The position numbers were made by a program, and so were the translations under genes. The notes under the pieces were generated by a model that saw nothing but the letters and a program-made list of their open reading frames with translations, ran no database searches and was not told the DNA's origin. From Salinibacterium sp. PAMC 21357 (GTDB taxonomy: Bacteria > Actinomycetota > Actinomycetes > Actinomycetales > Microbacteriaceae), in NCBI RefSeq assembly GCF_000247645.1, contig NZ_AHWA01000004.1:620001-684000 (forward strand): 64,000 nt of DNA. Reading direction: 5' to 3'. Below are positions 18,410 through 27,330 of this stretch, piece after piece (within the stretch, counting starts at the first letter, position 1; the number at the start of each line of letters is the position of its first letter).

Positions 18410-18431
18410 TGCGAGCACGCGCGCGCTCGCA
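18410..18431. terminator. short hairpin between convergent moaC and mogA
   Basis: TGCGAGC and GCTCGCA form a perfect seven-bp stem with an eight-base GC-rich loop. There is no U-tract, so a terminator role is tentative. Confidence 0.35.
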
Positions 18432-18472
18432 CTCGGTACTCGCACCACTCGGCGCGATGCGAAAGTCTCGAG

Positions 18473-18955
18473 CTAGTGATCTCCACCGTCGAGCTGCTCC
18501 AGAATGTGACCGATCAGCGGCGCGACCACCGACAGTCCCTCTTCGACCGCCTTCATTGAGCCCGGCAAATTCACGACGAGAGCATTACCCGCGATGCCGA
18601 CGAGCCCACGGCTCAGCACCGCCATTTTCGTATGGCGAGCTCCCTCCCGCCGCAGTTCTTCCGCGATGCCGGGAATCTCTCGAGTGAGCACGGGCCGGGT
18701 TCCTTCGGGCGTGAGATCCCGGGGCGCCACTCCGGTTCCGCCACTCGTGATGACAATGCGGGCACCGGCGGCGAGCGCGGCCCGGATGCCGGCAGTGACT
18801 GATTCCGCGCCATCCGGAATCACTGTCAACGACACCGCATAGCCCTGCGCCGTGAGCAGCTCGACTGCGCGCGGGCCCGAGGTGTCGGCCCGCTCGCCGC
18901 GAGCGCTGCGGTCGGACACGGTGATGACGGCGGCGGGGATGAGAGCGTGATCCAT
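18473..18955 (-). CDS. mogA: MogA/MoaB molybdopterin adenylyltransferase
   Basis: This 160-residue MoCF-biosynthesis-domain enzyme adenylates molybdopterin before metal insertion by MoeA. VITVSDRSARGERADTSGP and TSGGTGVAPRDLTPEGTRPV are the signature segments of the fold, and the Asp of the second binds the substrate. It is alone on the minus strand, convergent with moaC. It completes the set mobA, moaA, moaC, moaD, moaE, moeA, moeZ and mogA in one 10.6-kb island. Confidence 0.92.
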   Translation of the reverse strand: MDHALIPAAVITVSDRSARGERADTSGPRAVELLTAQGYAVSLTVIPDGAESVTAGIRAALAAGARIVITSGGTGVAPRDLTPEGTRPVLTREIPGIAEELRREGARHTKMAVLSRGLVGIAGNALVVNLPGSMKAVEEGLSVVAPLIGHILEQLDGGDH

Positions 18956-19003
18956 ACTCGCAACCGTACGGCAGGCTGCGGGCGCCCACCCGAACCATTG
19001 CCC

Positions 19004-19597
19004 CTAAAGGGAACGGAACAGCCTCACGAACTGAACCTCGGCATCACCCTCATTGCGATAGGAGTATGCCCCGAGCGCACGAAAAACTGTCGTAGCGCCC
19101 GAGGGCACATCGATCGCGCTGGCCGAGTCGCTCACAGAGAGGGTGCCCGACAGCACATGAATAACAGCTTCAGTGGCATCCGCATCCGGCGCCGATTCGT
19201 AACCGTGACCCGCCGTAAGCGTCCAGCGCCAGAGCTCTGAACGAGGGCGGGTGCTCGACGCGCCCAGCAGTTCTGCCGCGCTGCCGGCATCGTCTTGCCA
19301 GACGCGAGCGGGTTGGGTGAGCTCAGCGGCGGAACCATCGCCAGGAGACCCGTCGACGGGAGTGACGGCGAGCGCCAGCCCTGGAAAGTCGGTGCCGAGG
19401 GCGGTCGCGATGCGGTCGACGGTGGTGAGGCTGGGGTTGGCCTGGCCGAGCTCGATGAGGGTGAGCATCCGCCGGCTTACTCCCGCGTTGTCGGCAAGTT
19501 GTTGCACTGTCCAGCCCGTGCGCTGCCGCAGTTCGCGTATGCGCGTGCCGACGGCGGCGACCCAGGCCGGAACTGCTGCGCTCTCGTCGTTCGTCAC
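19004..19597 (-). CDS. XRE-family regulator with cupin domain
   Basis: This 197-residue protein has an N-terminal Cro/CI-type helix-turn-helix (TVQQLADNAGVSRRMLTLIELG, about 20-75) and a C-terminal cupin ligand-binding domain (about 120-195). The GTG at 19597 is chosen because the upstream open frame runs through the divergent promoter region and into the cyclodeaminase gene. It is divergent from the ornithine-cyclodeaminase-family gene 78 bp away and probably controls it. Ligand unknown; cupin regulators of this class commonly sense amino-acid or amine metabolites. Confidence 0.82.
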   Translation of the reverse strand: MTNDESAAVPAWVAAVGTRIRELRQRTGWTVQQLADNAGVSRRMLTLIELGQANPSLTTVDRIATALGTDFPGLALAVTPVDGSPGDGSAAELTQPARVWQDDAGSAAELLGASSTRPRSELWRWTLTAGHGYESAPDADATEAVIHVLSGTLSVSDSASAIDVPSGATTVFRALGAYSYRNEGDAEVQFVRLFRSL

Positions 19598-19675
19598 TGT
19601 GCTCCCTTGTGCCCCGCACCCGTGATGGGTAATATATTGCGCATACCATCCAGTATCGCTGATCAGGGAGCCAGT

Positions 19676-20647
19676 ATGACATTGCACGTCCGAACACTGA
19701 GCGAACGAGAAGCCCTCAACGCCCTCAATCTCGCCGACGCCAAGAGCGCATTGCGGTCGGCGTTCGCCGGGCTCGCGACGGGCAGCACTGTACAGCCCGC
19801 TCAAACTGTGACCGTATTCCCGGATGATCGTGGTGACTGCATCTTCTATCCCGGAGTACTCCACGACCTCGACCTCGTCGGCGTAAAGCTATCGCCCTAT
19901 ATCGCGCAAAAGGCCGCCGCCGGAGACTCACCCGTCACCGCCTACACCCTCCTTCTTTCTGCCAGCACCGGAGAACCCGTGCTGCTCGTCGACTCGCTCG
20001 CCCTCACAACCGCGCGCACCGCTGCCACGACCGCCCTCGCCGTTGACCATCTTGCCGCACCGGATGCCCGCCGCCTCGCCCTCATCGGTTCGGGCTCCGT
20101 TGCACTCGAGCACCTCCGGCACCTGACAGCCGACCGCGACTGGGATGCCATCACCATCTACAGCCCCTCGCTCGTGAGTGCCGCGCAGGATCCGAGCGCC
20201 GAAGATTCGACCGCCGACACTGCGGCTCGACTGGCCACCATCACCGCCATCGCACCCCACGCCACCGTCGCGAAGTCGGCCGCCGAAGCCGTTGCCGGCG
20301 CGGACGTCGTACTGCTGTGCACGTCATCCGGCCAGCCCGTCATCGACCTTGCTGACATCACCCCCGGTGCACTCATCACCTCGATCAGCACCAACTCGAA
20401 GAACGCGCACGAGATCGACCCGAGTGCCCTGGCCGAGCTCGACGTGTACTGCGACTACCGCGCGACCGCCACGGTGACGGCAGGCGAAATGATCCTCGCC
20501 GCCGAAAACGGGTGGAGCGCCGATGCCATCGTCGCCGATCTCAGCGAACTCATCGGCGGGCACTCCCCCGATACCTCGCGCACCCGCTTCTTCCGCTCTA
20601 CGGGTCTCGGAATCGAAGACCTCGCCATCGCCAGCCTGCTTCGCTGA
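19676..20647 (+). CDS. ornithine cyclodeaminase / mu-crystallin family protein
   Basis: This 323-residue NAD(P)-dependent enzyme has an N-terminal substrate domain (FAGLATGSTVQPAQTV...FYPGVLHD with VGVKLSPYIA) and a Rossmann segment LIGSGSVALEHL (about 130-140). Family members include ornithine cyclodeaminase, alanine dehydrogenase, ketimine reductase and amino-acid dehydrogenases; the exact reaction is not readable from sequence. ATG 19676 follows GGGAG. It precedes a D-cysteine desulfhydrase-like gene by 21 bp, so both likely act on amino acids under the XRE-cupin regulator. Confidence 0.8.
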   Translation: MTLHVRTLSEREALNALNLADAKSALRSAFAGLATGSTVQPAQTVTVFPDDRGDCIFYPGVLHDLDLVGVKLSPYIAQKAAAGDSPVTAYTLLLSASTGEPVLLVDSLALTTARTAATTALAVDHLAAPDARRLALIGSGSVALEHLRHLTADRDWDAITIYSPSLVSAAQDPSAEDSTADTAARLATITAIAPHATVAKSAAEAVAGADVVLLCTSSGQPVIDLADITPGALITSISTNSKNAHEIDPSALAELDVYCDYRATATVTAGEMILAAENGWSADAIVADLSELIGGHSPDTSRTRFFRSTGLGIEDLAIASLLR

Positions 20648-20668
20648 CCCACAGAAACGACATCCATC

Positions 20669-21721
20669 ATGACTACGACCGCAATCGCCACCCTCCGCGC
20701 CGCCCTCGGCGAGCAGGCTCGAGCACCGCTCGCGCTACTGCCCACGCCGATCCACCGTCTCGACAATTTCGCTCGCGCGCTCGACGGCCCCGAGCTGTGG
20801 ATCAAGCGGGACGATCTCACCGGTCTGGAAGGCGGAGGTAACAAGACCCGCAAGCTTGAGTATCTGGTCGGCGACGCCATTGCCTCCGGCGCAGACATGC
20901 TCGTGACCGTCGGCGCCATTCAGTCGAACCACACCCGCCAAACTGCCGCTGCCGCCGCCCGCCACAATCTCAAATGCGCCCTTTTGCACTTCGGCTGGAC
21001 CGAGGATGCCGGCCCCATTTACCGCCAGACGGGCAACATCCTGCTCAGCAGCCTGATGGGGGCCGACCTCTACCTCGATGAAACGGTTCGGCCGATCGAA
21101 GACCAAAGCCCGCTCGTCGACTTCGTGGAGAAATTGCGCAGCCAAGGTCACAAGCCGTACCTGATTCCGGGCGGAGCTTCCGAGCACCCGCTCGGCAGCC
21201 TCGGCTACATGAACGCGGCCGCCGAAATCGTCGAACAGAGTGAGGCAATCGGTGAGCGCTTCGATCACATCGTGCACTGCACCGGAAGCAGTAGCACCCA
21301 GGCTGGCCTGCTGGCGGGCTTCGCCCACCTCGGCGAGCGCTACTCCGTGATCGGTGTTGCGGACGACGACGAGACCGACATCAAACGAGAGCGCGTGCTC
21401 ACCCTCGCCAATGAGGCCCTCGCGCTCGTCGGCTCCGAAGCCCGAGTCAGCCCCACCGACGTCGAGATCATTTCTGCCGACCAGAGCCTCTACGGCAAGG
21501 CCGAGCCCGAAACCTTGGAGATCATTCGTCAGCTCGCGCGAACCGAAGGCATCGTCGCCGACCCCGTCTACGAAGGAAAGGCGCTTCGTGGACTGCAGAA
21601 GCTGATCGTCGATGGTCGGTTTGCCGCCGATGCGAAAGTGCTCCTCATGCACCTCGGCGGCACTCCCGCGATCCACGCCTACGGCAACCAGTTCGGGATG
21701 CCGGTGTTCCAGCAGCCGTAG
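20669..21721 (+). CDS. D-cysteine desulfhydrase / ACC deaminase family PLP enzyme
   Basis: This 350-residue fold-type II PLP enzyme has the Schiff-base lysine in EGGGNKTRKLEYL (near residue 55), the QSNHTRQTAAAAARH segment, and the phosphate loop CTGSSSTQAGLLAG. It most resembles D-cysteine desulfhydrase (pyruvate, H2S and ammonia from D-cysteine); ACC deaminase is the alternative. It follows the cyclodeaminase gene directly in the same operon. Confidence 0.83.
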   Translation: MTTTAIATLRAALGEQARAPLALLPTPIHRLDNFARALDGPELWIKRDDLTGLEGGGNKTRKLEYLVGDAIASGADMLVTVGAIQSNHTRQTAAAAARHNLKCALLHFGWTEDAGPIYRQTGNILLSSLMGADLYLDETVRPIEDQSPLVDFVEKLRSQGHKPYLIPGGASEHPLGSLGYMNAAAEIVEQSEAIGERFDHIVHCTGSSSTQAGLLAGFAHLGERYSVIGVADDDETDIKRERVLTLANEALALVGSEARVSPTDVEIISADQSLYGKAEPETLEIIRQLARTEGIVADPVYEGKALRGLQKLIVDGRFAADAKVLLMHLGGTPAIHAYGNQFGMPVFQQP

Positions 21722-21774
21722 CCGCCGACGTAACCGCACTCGCCGTCCCTGCTGACAGAACTAGACTCCGAGAC

Positions 21775-22284
21775 ATGCGCGCGCCAGAATTTACGATCCG
21801 TCGAACTACCGCCGACGACTGGCGCGAGGTGCGCACACTGCGGCTCGAGATGCTCGCGGACACCCCGATCGGCTTTGCCGAGCGCCTCGATAGCGCCCGC
21901 AACGCCACGGAAGCAGACTGGCGTTTTCGAGCGGTTCGCGGTCAGAATCCGCGCGGCATCGCGATTGCGGCGATCACGACCGACGGGCGTTGGATTGGCA
22001 CGATGGGAGGCTACGTCCCTGACGCCACCACGGGCCCACTCCTGGTTGGTGTGTATGTCACGCCCGACTTCCGCGGCCGCAAGGCTGGCGTGACGGATGC
22101 CCTGCTCACGACTATCGAGGAGTGGGCCGCCACCTACGGCAGCACCCTCACGCTCGGCGTGCACGAAGATAACGCGCGGGCGCGCGCTGCCTATGAGCGT
22201 CGTGGCTACGCGCTCACGCGGCACTCGGTCCCTTACATACTCGACAAGTCCCGGCGCGAACTCGAGATGATCAAGCAGCTCTAG
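21775..22284 (+). CDS. GNAT-family N-acetyltransferase
   Basis: This 169-residue acetyltransferase of the Gcn5 fold has IRRTTADDWREVRTLRLEML at the N-terminus, the acetyl-CoA loop region VGVYVTPDFRGRKAGVTDALL, and the late TLGVHEDNARARAAYERRGY helix. Substrate unknown. It lies 53 bp after the desulfhydrase gene on the same strand and could be the last gene of that operon. Confidence 0.85.
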   Translation: MRAPEFTIRRTTADDWREVRTLRLEMLADTPIGFAERLDSARNATEADWRFRAVRGQNPRGIAIAAITTDGRWIGTMGGYVPDATTGPLLVGVYVTPDFRGRKAGVTDALLTTIEEWAATYGSTLTLGVHEDNARARAAYERRGYALTRHSVPYILDKSRRELEMIKQL

Positions 22285-22367
22285 CTCGCAGCGTGGCAGC
22301 GGATTCGGCCGTGCCGCTCCGGCGGGTGCGAGGCGAGTGTCAATGCTCGCCAGCGCGCCCCAACCGC

Positions 22368-24122
22368 CTAGTCACTCAGCGGCGGCGTGCGCGGCGGCGC
22401 CACCCGACGCTGCGACACCGCTTCATACGCGACGCCGATGCGCAGCAGGTCGAGGTCGGAGTACGCGGCACCGGCGAAGGTGATTCCCACGGGCATCCGG
22501 ATGTCGTCCATGAGCCCCATGGGAACAGTCACGGTCGGAATGCCCAGGTGCCGAATCGCGAGATTGCCGTTCGCGACCCAGACACCGTTTCGCCAGCCGG
22601 CCGCTGCCGTGGCGGGGTTGGTGCCCATATCTGCAGCGCCCACATCGGCGACCGCGGGGAAAGCTACGGCGTCGAGCTGGAGCTCCCGCATCCACTCTTC
22701 AAGGTCGACGCGGCGGGTTTCTTCGAGACCGCGCACGCCGCTTTCGAGTTCGGGGATGTCGGTGAATGACGCGTACGGGTGGTCGCGCACCTGCGTCGGA
22801 TACACCGCAATGTCGTCTTCGAACCCGTCGTAGTGATCGTGCGGAGTGCCCGGTGTCACAGGGAAGATCGTGCTGCCGTCGACACCGACGATCGTGGAGA
22901 AGTTCGGGTCGCCGTTGGCCTGCAAAAAGTCTTCCCACGCCCACGCCGACAGGTCGACGATTTCGCGCTTCAAGAACTCGGGGCTCACGAGACCGCGGGT
23001 GGCGATCGTGGGGGCGCCGGCGCGGTCGGCTTCGTAATTCGAAACGGCCGGAAAGTCGACCTCGACCACGGTGGCGCCGGCGGCTTCGAGATCGCGACGC
23101 GCTTGGTCGAACAGAGTCAGGATGCTCGGGCGGGTGTCAATCGCGGTTCCTGTCGGACCGCCGACTCCGCGCGTGCCCGAGCCCGCCTCGGTGTCGCGGT
23201 TGATGTACATCCGGGGAACGCCGAAGCGCTTTCCCGCCAACGGCAGCGCGGCCGCAGCATCAGCGGGGTCAGCCGCGGCATCCGCTGCAGCCGCCGCATC
23301 CGCAATAAGCGACAAATACGTCTCTGGTCTCCCACTCGACGCCGCCGGAATCTCGACCCACGGCTGCGAGCGCCAAAAGTCGCCCCGAGTATCCGCATCG
23401 TCGAACACGATCACGTCGAGCACGGCGAGCAGGTCGGCCATGGTGCGGGTGTGCGGCACGACGACATCCATCGTCGGCACGAGCGGCCAGTTTCCCCGAA
23501 CCGAGATGACTCCGCGCGAGGGCGTGTAAGCGCACAATGCGTTGTTGGATGCCGGGGCCCGGCCGCTCGACCAGGTCTCTTCGCCGAGGCCGAAGGCGGC
23601 GAAACTCGCGGCCGTTGCGGTGCCCGATCCGTTCGACGACCCCGAGCCATAGGCGGCGGTCAGGTACTCAGCGTTGTACGGGCTCTCGGCGCGGCCGTAG
23701 ACGCCGGGCTGCATTCCGCCATTGGCCATCGGGGGCATGTTGGTGAGGCCGAGGCAGATCGCTCCGGCATCGCGCAGGGCACCAATCGTGGCGGCATCCC
23801 GCATCGCCATCAGGTCGGCGAAGGCCGGGCTTCCTGCCGCAGCGGTAAGTCCGCGATGCAGGTAGCTGTCTTTGGCCGTGTACGGGATGCCGTCGAGCGG
23901 CCCGCGCAGCTGGCCGGCGGCCCGGCGTGCATCCGATTCGCGCGCTTCGGCGAGCGCCTCGGCGTTGGGCACCACGACGGCGTTGAGTAGCGGCCCGCTG
24001 CGGTCATAGCGATCAATCCGCTCGAGGTACGCAGCAACAAGCGCTTCACTCGTGAGGGTGCCCGCGGCGAGCGCTTCTTGCAATTCGGCGATGGACGCTT
24101 CTACGACGTCGAAGGTGCTCAT
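22368..24122 (-). CDS. amidase-signature (AS) family amidase
   Basis: This 584-residue AS-family hydrolase has the catalytic Lys in YTAKDS (near residue 77) and a GSGSSNGSGTATAA region supplying the Ser-cisSer-Lys triad. It is longer than a typical amidase owing to an insertion near residues 270-340. The start at 24122 overlaps the agmatine deiminase stop (ATGA). The amidase, deiminase and amine oxidase form a tight three-gene operon, so it probably acts on an amide intermediate of amine breakdown. The substrate is not identifiable. Confidence 0.85.
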   Translation of the reverse strand: MSTFDVVEASIAELQEALAAGTLTSEALVAAYLERIDRYDRSGPLLNAVVVPNAEALAEARESDARRAAGQLRGPLDGIPYTAKDSYLHRGLTAAAGSPAFADLMAMRDAATIGALRDAGAICLGLTNMPPMANGGMQPGVYGRAESPYNAEYLTAAYGSGSSNGSGTATAASFAAFGLGEETWSSGRAPASNNALCAYTPSRGVISVRGNWPLVPTMDVVVPHTRTMADLLAVLDVIVFDDADTRGDFWRSQPWVEIPAASSGRPETYLSLIADAAAAADAAADPADAAAALPLAGKRFGVPRMYINRDTEAGSGTRGVGGPTGTAIDTRPSILTLFDQARRDLEAAGATVVEVDFPAVSNYEADRAGAPTIATRGLVSPEFLKREIVDLSAWAWEDFLQANGDPNFSTIVGVDGSTIFPVTPGTPHDHYDGFEDDIAVYPTQVRDHPYASFTDIPELESGVRGLEETRRVDLEEWMRELQLDAVAFPAVADVGAADMGTNPATAAAGWRNGVWVANGNLAIRHLGIPTVTVPMGLMDDIRMPVGITFAGAAYSDLDLLRIGVAYEAVSQRRVAPPRTPPLSD

Positions 24123-25198
24123 ACGATCGCTCCGGGTTCGAGCGCGGCAGCAGCATCGTCGCCGAGGCCGGGCAGCAGCGGTTGTTGTTGGGTGATGCAG
24201 TGAATGCCTCCCCCGCGCGCAAAGATCTCGCGCGAGTCGACCATACGAACATCGCGGTCGGGATAGGCGTCGCCCAGAATCTCGGCGGCACGAGCATCCG
24301 CAGCGCTGTCTCCGAAGCCGCAACCAATTACTCCCCCGTTGACGACGAGGTGGTTAACGTAGCTGTAGTCGACGAAGCCGTGGTCGTCGCGCAGCACGGC
24401 GGGCGCTGGCAGCTCGACGATCTCAAAGGCACGACCGGCGGCATCCCGCTGGCTCTCAAGGCTGGCCCGAATCTCGGCCATGACCTGGTGGTCTGGATGC
24501 TCGGGGTTGGGTTGGGCGTGCAGCAACACGCGCCCCGGCGAGGCGATCGTCGCCACAATATCGACGTGGCCGTTCGTGCCGAAGTCGTCGTAGTCGCGCG
24601 TGAGACCGCGCGGCAGCCACACCGCGTGAGTCGCGCCGATCGTGCGCAGCATTTCGCTTTCGACGCGAGCCCGGTCGGCGAGCGGATTACGGCGCGGGTC
24701 GAGCTGCACGGTGTCAGTGAGCAGCACGGTGCCCTCGCCATCGACGTGAAGCCCGCCGCCCTCGGCAACGAGAAGGGAACTCACGAGCTCGGCGCCGGTG
24801 GCCTCAGCCACTACCCGCGCAATCTTGGCCGACTGTTCCCACTCGGCCCACTCGGGAGCACCCCAGCCATTGAAGATCCAGTCGACTGCGCCGAGCACGC
24901 CGGGGCGGTGATCGTCGAGCACGAACGTGGGACCGATGTCGCGCATCCAAAACTCATCGAGCGGTGCTTCAAGCAGCTCGATGCTGCTGGCGAGCATCCG
25001 CCGGGCACGAATCATCTCGGTGGGGTCAACAACCATCGACACCGGCTCGAACTCGGCGACGACATTCGCGACATCAGCCCAGGCGGCATAGCCGAGCTCG
25101 CGTTCAGCGTCAGTCGCACCGAGCGTCTCGCCGATGCGCGGGAATGCCATCCAGGTGCGCTCGTGGGCGGCCGTTTCCGATGGCATTCTCCAGCGCAT
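24119..25198 (-). CDS. agmatine deiminase-family protein (AguA-like)
   Basis: This 359-residue guanidino-group-modifying enzyme of the pentein fold carries the active-site pieces of agmatine deiminases: EFWMRDIGP, GGGLHVDGEG, FGTNGHVD with its His, and the C-terminal ARGGGIHC nucleophile Cys. The expected reaction is agmatine to N-carbamoylputrescine plus ammonia. Two bases separate it from the amine oxidase stop, and its stop overlaps the amidase start. Substrate by homology only; other guanidino compounds are possible. Confidence 0.85.
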   Translation of the reverse strand: MRWRMPSETAAHERTWMAFPRIGETLGATDAERELGYAAWADVANVVAEFEPVSMVVDPTEMIRARRMLASSIELLEAPLDEFWMRDIGPTFVLDDHRPGVLGAVDWIFNGWGAPEWAEWEQSAKIARVVAEATGAELVSSLLVAEGGGLHVDGEGTVLLTDTVQLDPRRNPLADRARVESEMLRTIGATHAVWLPRGLTRDYDDFGTNGHVDIVATIASPGRVLLHAQPNPEHPDHQVMAEIRASLESQRDAAGRAFEIVELPAPAVLRDDHGFVDYSYVNHLVVNGGVIGCGFGDSAADARAAEILGDAYPDRDVRMVDSREIFARGGGIHCITQQQPLLPGLGDDAAAALEPGAIV

Positions 25199-25200
25199 AG

Positions 25201-26562
25201 TTAGCCCTTCGACGCGTCAATAATGGTGGATGCCAGTCGTTTGCCCACGCGAATGGCGCCGTCAACGTGCTGGTAGCCTTCCGCCGCAAGGTCGCTGGAG
25301 CCAAACTGAATCGGGCCAACGGGTTCAAGTTGAAGTGCGCCGTAGCGGCTAAGCCCACCGAGGTCGAAGCTGGCAGCGTAGGCGCCGCGAGTCCACTCTT
25401 CCGAGGCCCAATCGCTTTCGTAATAGACGACCGGCGCGAGCGCTGCATCGCCATAAAACACGGCGAACGATTCGAGGATGCGGCGCTTGCGGTCTTCGGG
25501 AGAAAGCGCGAGAAGTTCGTCGGCCTTTTCGCTCGCGACAAATCCTACGAGGGTGCCCCGATCCTCTTCATAGTTCGTGTTGTCGTAGGCCTCGTGCACC
25601 AGCTGGTACGGGCTGAAAGCAGTGCCCGAGAGCCCCGCTTCTCGCCAGAACGGCGTCTCGTAGGTGGCGTGAACCTTGATGACCAGACCGAGCGACGAGT
25701 GCTGCTGCATCTGCTGGCGCAGGTGTGGCAGCGCCGGAACGTAGTCGATGCGGTCGTACAGGTTCGGGGGTACCGCCACAATGACGTGCTGCGCGGTGAC
25801 CGTGAGTTCGTCGGTCGAGACAGTGGCCGCCGCCCCATCCCAACGGATTTCGCGCACCGGTTGGGAAAGCTGAACGACATCATCGCCGAGTGCCTGTGCC
25901 AGCAAAAGGGGAACCTGCTGCAGACCGCCGACAACGCGCTTGTCGAGAATGAAGTCGGCATCGACAAGGTTGCTGAAGCTACCGGCGCTTGCCGCCATTA
26001 ACAGAGCTTGTAGCAACGAGAAAGCGTGAGCGGGTTTGGTCAGCATCGCATCGGCGACGTACAGCGCGATGTTGTCGACAGCTTCGGCATCGGCGCTCTG
26101 GCTTTCGAGCCACGCCAGGTAGGTCACGCTGTCGAACTCAGCTGCCCGCGGATGAGCCCACGGAGCTTGGAGATCGATCTCGGCGACGAGAGCGTCGAGA
26201 ACATTGATCAGTCGAGTGATTTCGGCTTCTGTCTCTTTACCCACCGGGAAAATGTCACCGGTGAAGCGACGAAGCTGTCCGTCGCGAGAAACGTAAACGT
26301 TGTCGCCTTCGCGGTAGCGCGAATACGTTTCGAGGCCTAATTCGTCGAGGGTCTCGAGGAGTGCGGTTTGGTCGGGCGAGACCCACTGGCCGCCCAGCTC
26401 GAACATCTGGCCCTCGATAGAGTTCGTCCAGAGTCGCCCGCCGATGCGATCGCGCGCTTCGAGCACGACAACACTCTTGCCCGCGTTCGCGAGTTCTTTG
26501 GCTGCGGTGAGGCCGGTGGCGCCGGCCCCGACAATTACGACGTCGCGGTTGATTGTTCTCAT
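25201..26562 (-). CDS. flavin monoamine oxidase (putrescine oxidase-like)
   Basis: This 453-residue FAD amine oxidase has the dinucleotide fold VIVGAGATGLTAAKELANAGKSVVVLEARDRIGGRLWT at the N-terminus, GGQWVSPDQ, and a C-terminal FAD contact E-G-Y-Q-H-V-D-G-A-I-R-V-G-K-R. This layout matches actinobacterial putrescine oxidases, which make 4-aminobutanal, ammonia and H2O2. It is first in a three-gene operon, 54 bp from a divergent TetR gene. Confidence 0.86.
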   Translation of the reverse strand: MRTINRDVVIVGAGATGLTAAKELANAGKSVVVLEARDRIGGRLWTNSIEGQMFELGGQWVSPDQTALLETLDELGLETYSRYREGDNVYVSRDGQLRRFTGDIFPVGKETEAEITRLINVLDALVAEIDLQAPWAHPRAAEFDSVTYLAWLESQSADAEAVDNIALYVADAMLTKPAHAFSLLQALLMAASAGSFSNLVDADFILDKRVVGGLQQVPLLLAQALGDDVVQLSQPVREIRWDGAAATVSTDELTVTAQHVIVAVPPNLYDRIDYVPALPHLRQQMQQHSSLGLVIKVHATYETPFWREAGLSGTAFSPYQLVHEAYDNTNYEEDRGTLVGFVASEKADELLALSPEDRKRRILESFAVFYGDAALAPVVYYESDWASEEWTRGAYAASFDLGGLSRYGALQLEPVGPIQFGSSDLAAEGYQHVDGAIRVGKRLASTIIDASKG

Positions 26563-26581
26563 AAGCTCTAATTTACCACCT

Positions 26582-26594
26582 ACTCAATAAGAGT
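26582..26594. promoter_or_regulatory. candidate TetR operator between amine oxidase and tetR
   Basis: ACTC-AATAA-GAGT is a perfect 4+5+4 inverted repeat near the centre of the 54-bp divergent spacer, within the AT-rich stretch that must hold both promoters. A repressor bound there would control both directions. Position-based inference. Confidence 0.45.
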
Positions 26595-26616
26595 CAATAC
26601 CGGCTAGACTTTTGGC

Positions 26617-27267
26617 ATGGGAGCACGCACCGCACGACGACGCGACCCCGCTGAACGCGCGCTCGAAGTTCGAGACGCCGCCAAAACGATCGCGCTCACT
26701 CGAGGCTTAGCCGCGATCTCGCTCCGCAACCTCGCCGCCCACTGCGGCGTAACTTCCCCGCTCATCGCCCACTACGTGCCCACCATGGATGCTCTCGTCG
26801 CCAACACGTTCTCGGCTATCGCCGAGCAAGAAATCTCCGAAGTTACGCGTCACGCCCACACACCAACCGAACCGCTCGAGCAGTTTCGGGCACTTCTCGA
26901 CGCCCTCGCCGACCCCAGCCGCGACAACGTCGGCGAAGTGTGGTGCGACGCCTGGAGCGTGGGGCGCAGAAACGACGCCCTCGCGGCAGCGGCTCGCGAC
27001 GCCATGGACTCGTGGATCGCGCTCGCCACCGGCATCATCCAAGCCGGGCAAGAGCGGGGACAATTCGCGCCGGCGAGACCAGAACGCGCCGCCCTTGTGC
27101 TCTTTGCGCTGGTCGATGCCACCGCTTCGTACCAACTGGTGAGCTATCGGAGCCGCCTCGAGCGTGAATCGCTCGTGCGCGAAACGCTCGAAGACATTCT
27201 CAAAGTCTCGCTGCAGCCCATAGCCAATGTCGGGCCGATCAGGCCCGATGCCAGCAGCACGACCTGA
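26617..27267 (+). CDS. TetR-family transcriptional regulator
   Basis: This 216-residue TetR protein has an N-terminal helix-turn-helix (LAAISLRNLAAHCGVTSPLIAHYVPTMDALV, about 30-60) and a ligand domain behind it. The arrangement resembles BetI/PuuR-like amine-responsive repressors. It is divergent from the amine oxidase operon with an inverted repeat (26582-26594) between them. It is convergent with the nitrilase-family gene, and a shared hairpin (27287-27330) follows. Confidence 0.87.
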   Translation: MGARTARRRDPAERALEVRDAAKTIALTRGLAAISLRNLAAHCGVTSPLIAHYVPTMDALVANTFSAIAEQEISEVTRHAHTPTEPLEQFRALLDALADPSRDNVGEVWCDAWSVGRRNDALAAAARDAMDSWIALATGIIQAGQERGQFAPARPERAALVLFALVDATASYQLVSYRSRLERESLVRETLEDILKVSLQPIANVGPIRPDASSTT

Positions 27268-27286
27268 TCAACGGTTCTTACTGAGC

Positions 27287-27330
27287 GGCCGCTAAGGAAC
27301 CCCTCCTTATTGGAGCCTTCTTTAGCGGCC
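27287..27330. terminator. bidirectional terminator hairpin
   Basis: GGCCGCTAAGGAA (27287-27299) pairs with TTCTTTAGCGGCC (27318-27330) with one mismatch, and an inner CTCC/GGAG extends the stem. It lies between convergent tetR and the nitrilase-family gene and covers the latter's stop codon. Confidence 0.7.

Noticed and set aside
19295-19675. 127-residue N-terminal extension of the cyclodeaminase-family protein
   Set aside because: It runs through the divergent promoter region and the XRE-cupin gene. ATG 19676 with GGGAG and a normal family length is preferred.
22779-23990. 403-codon open frame antisense to the amidase
   Set aside because: It shadows the amidase, has no ribosome site or domain, and its composition is Arg/Gly/Val-rich as expected for a reverse-frame artefact.
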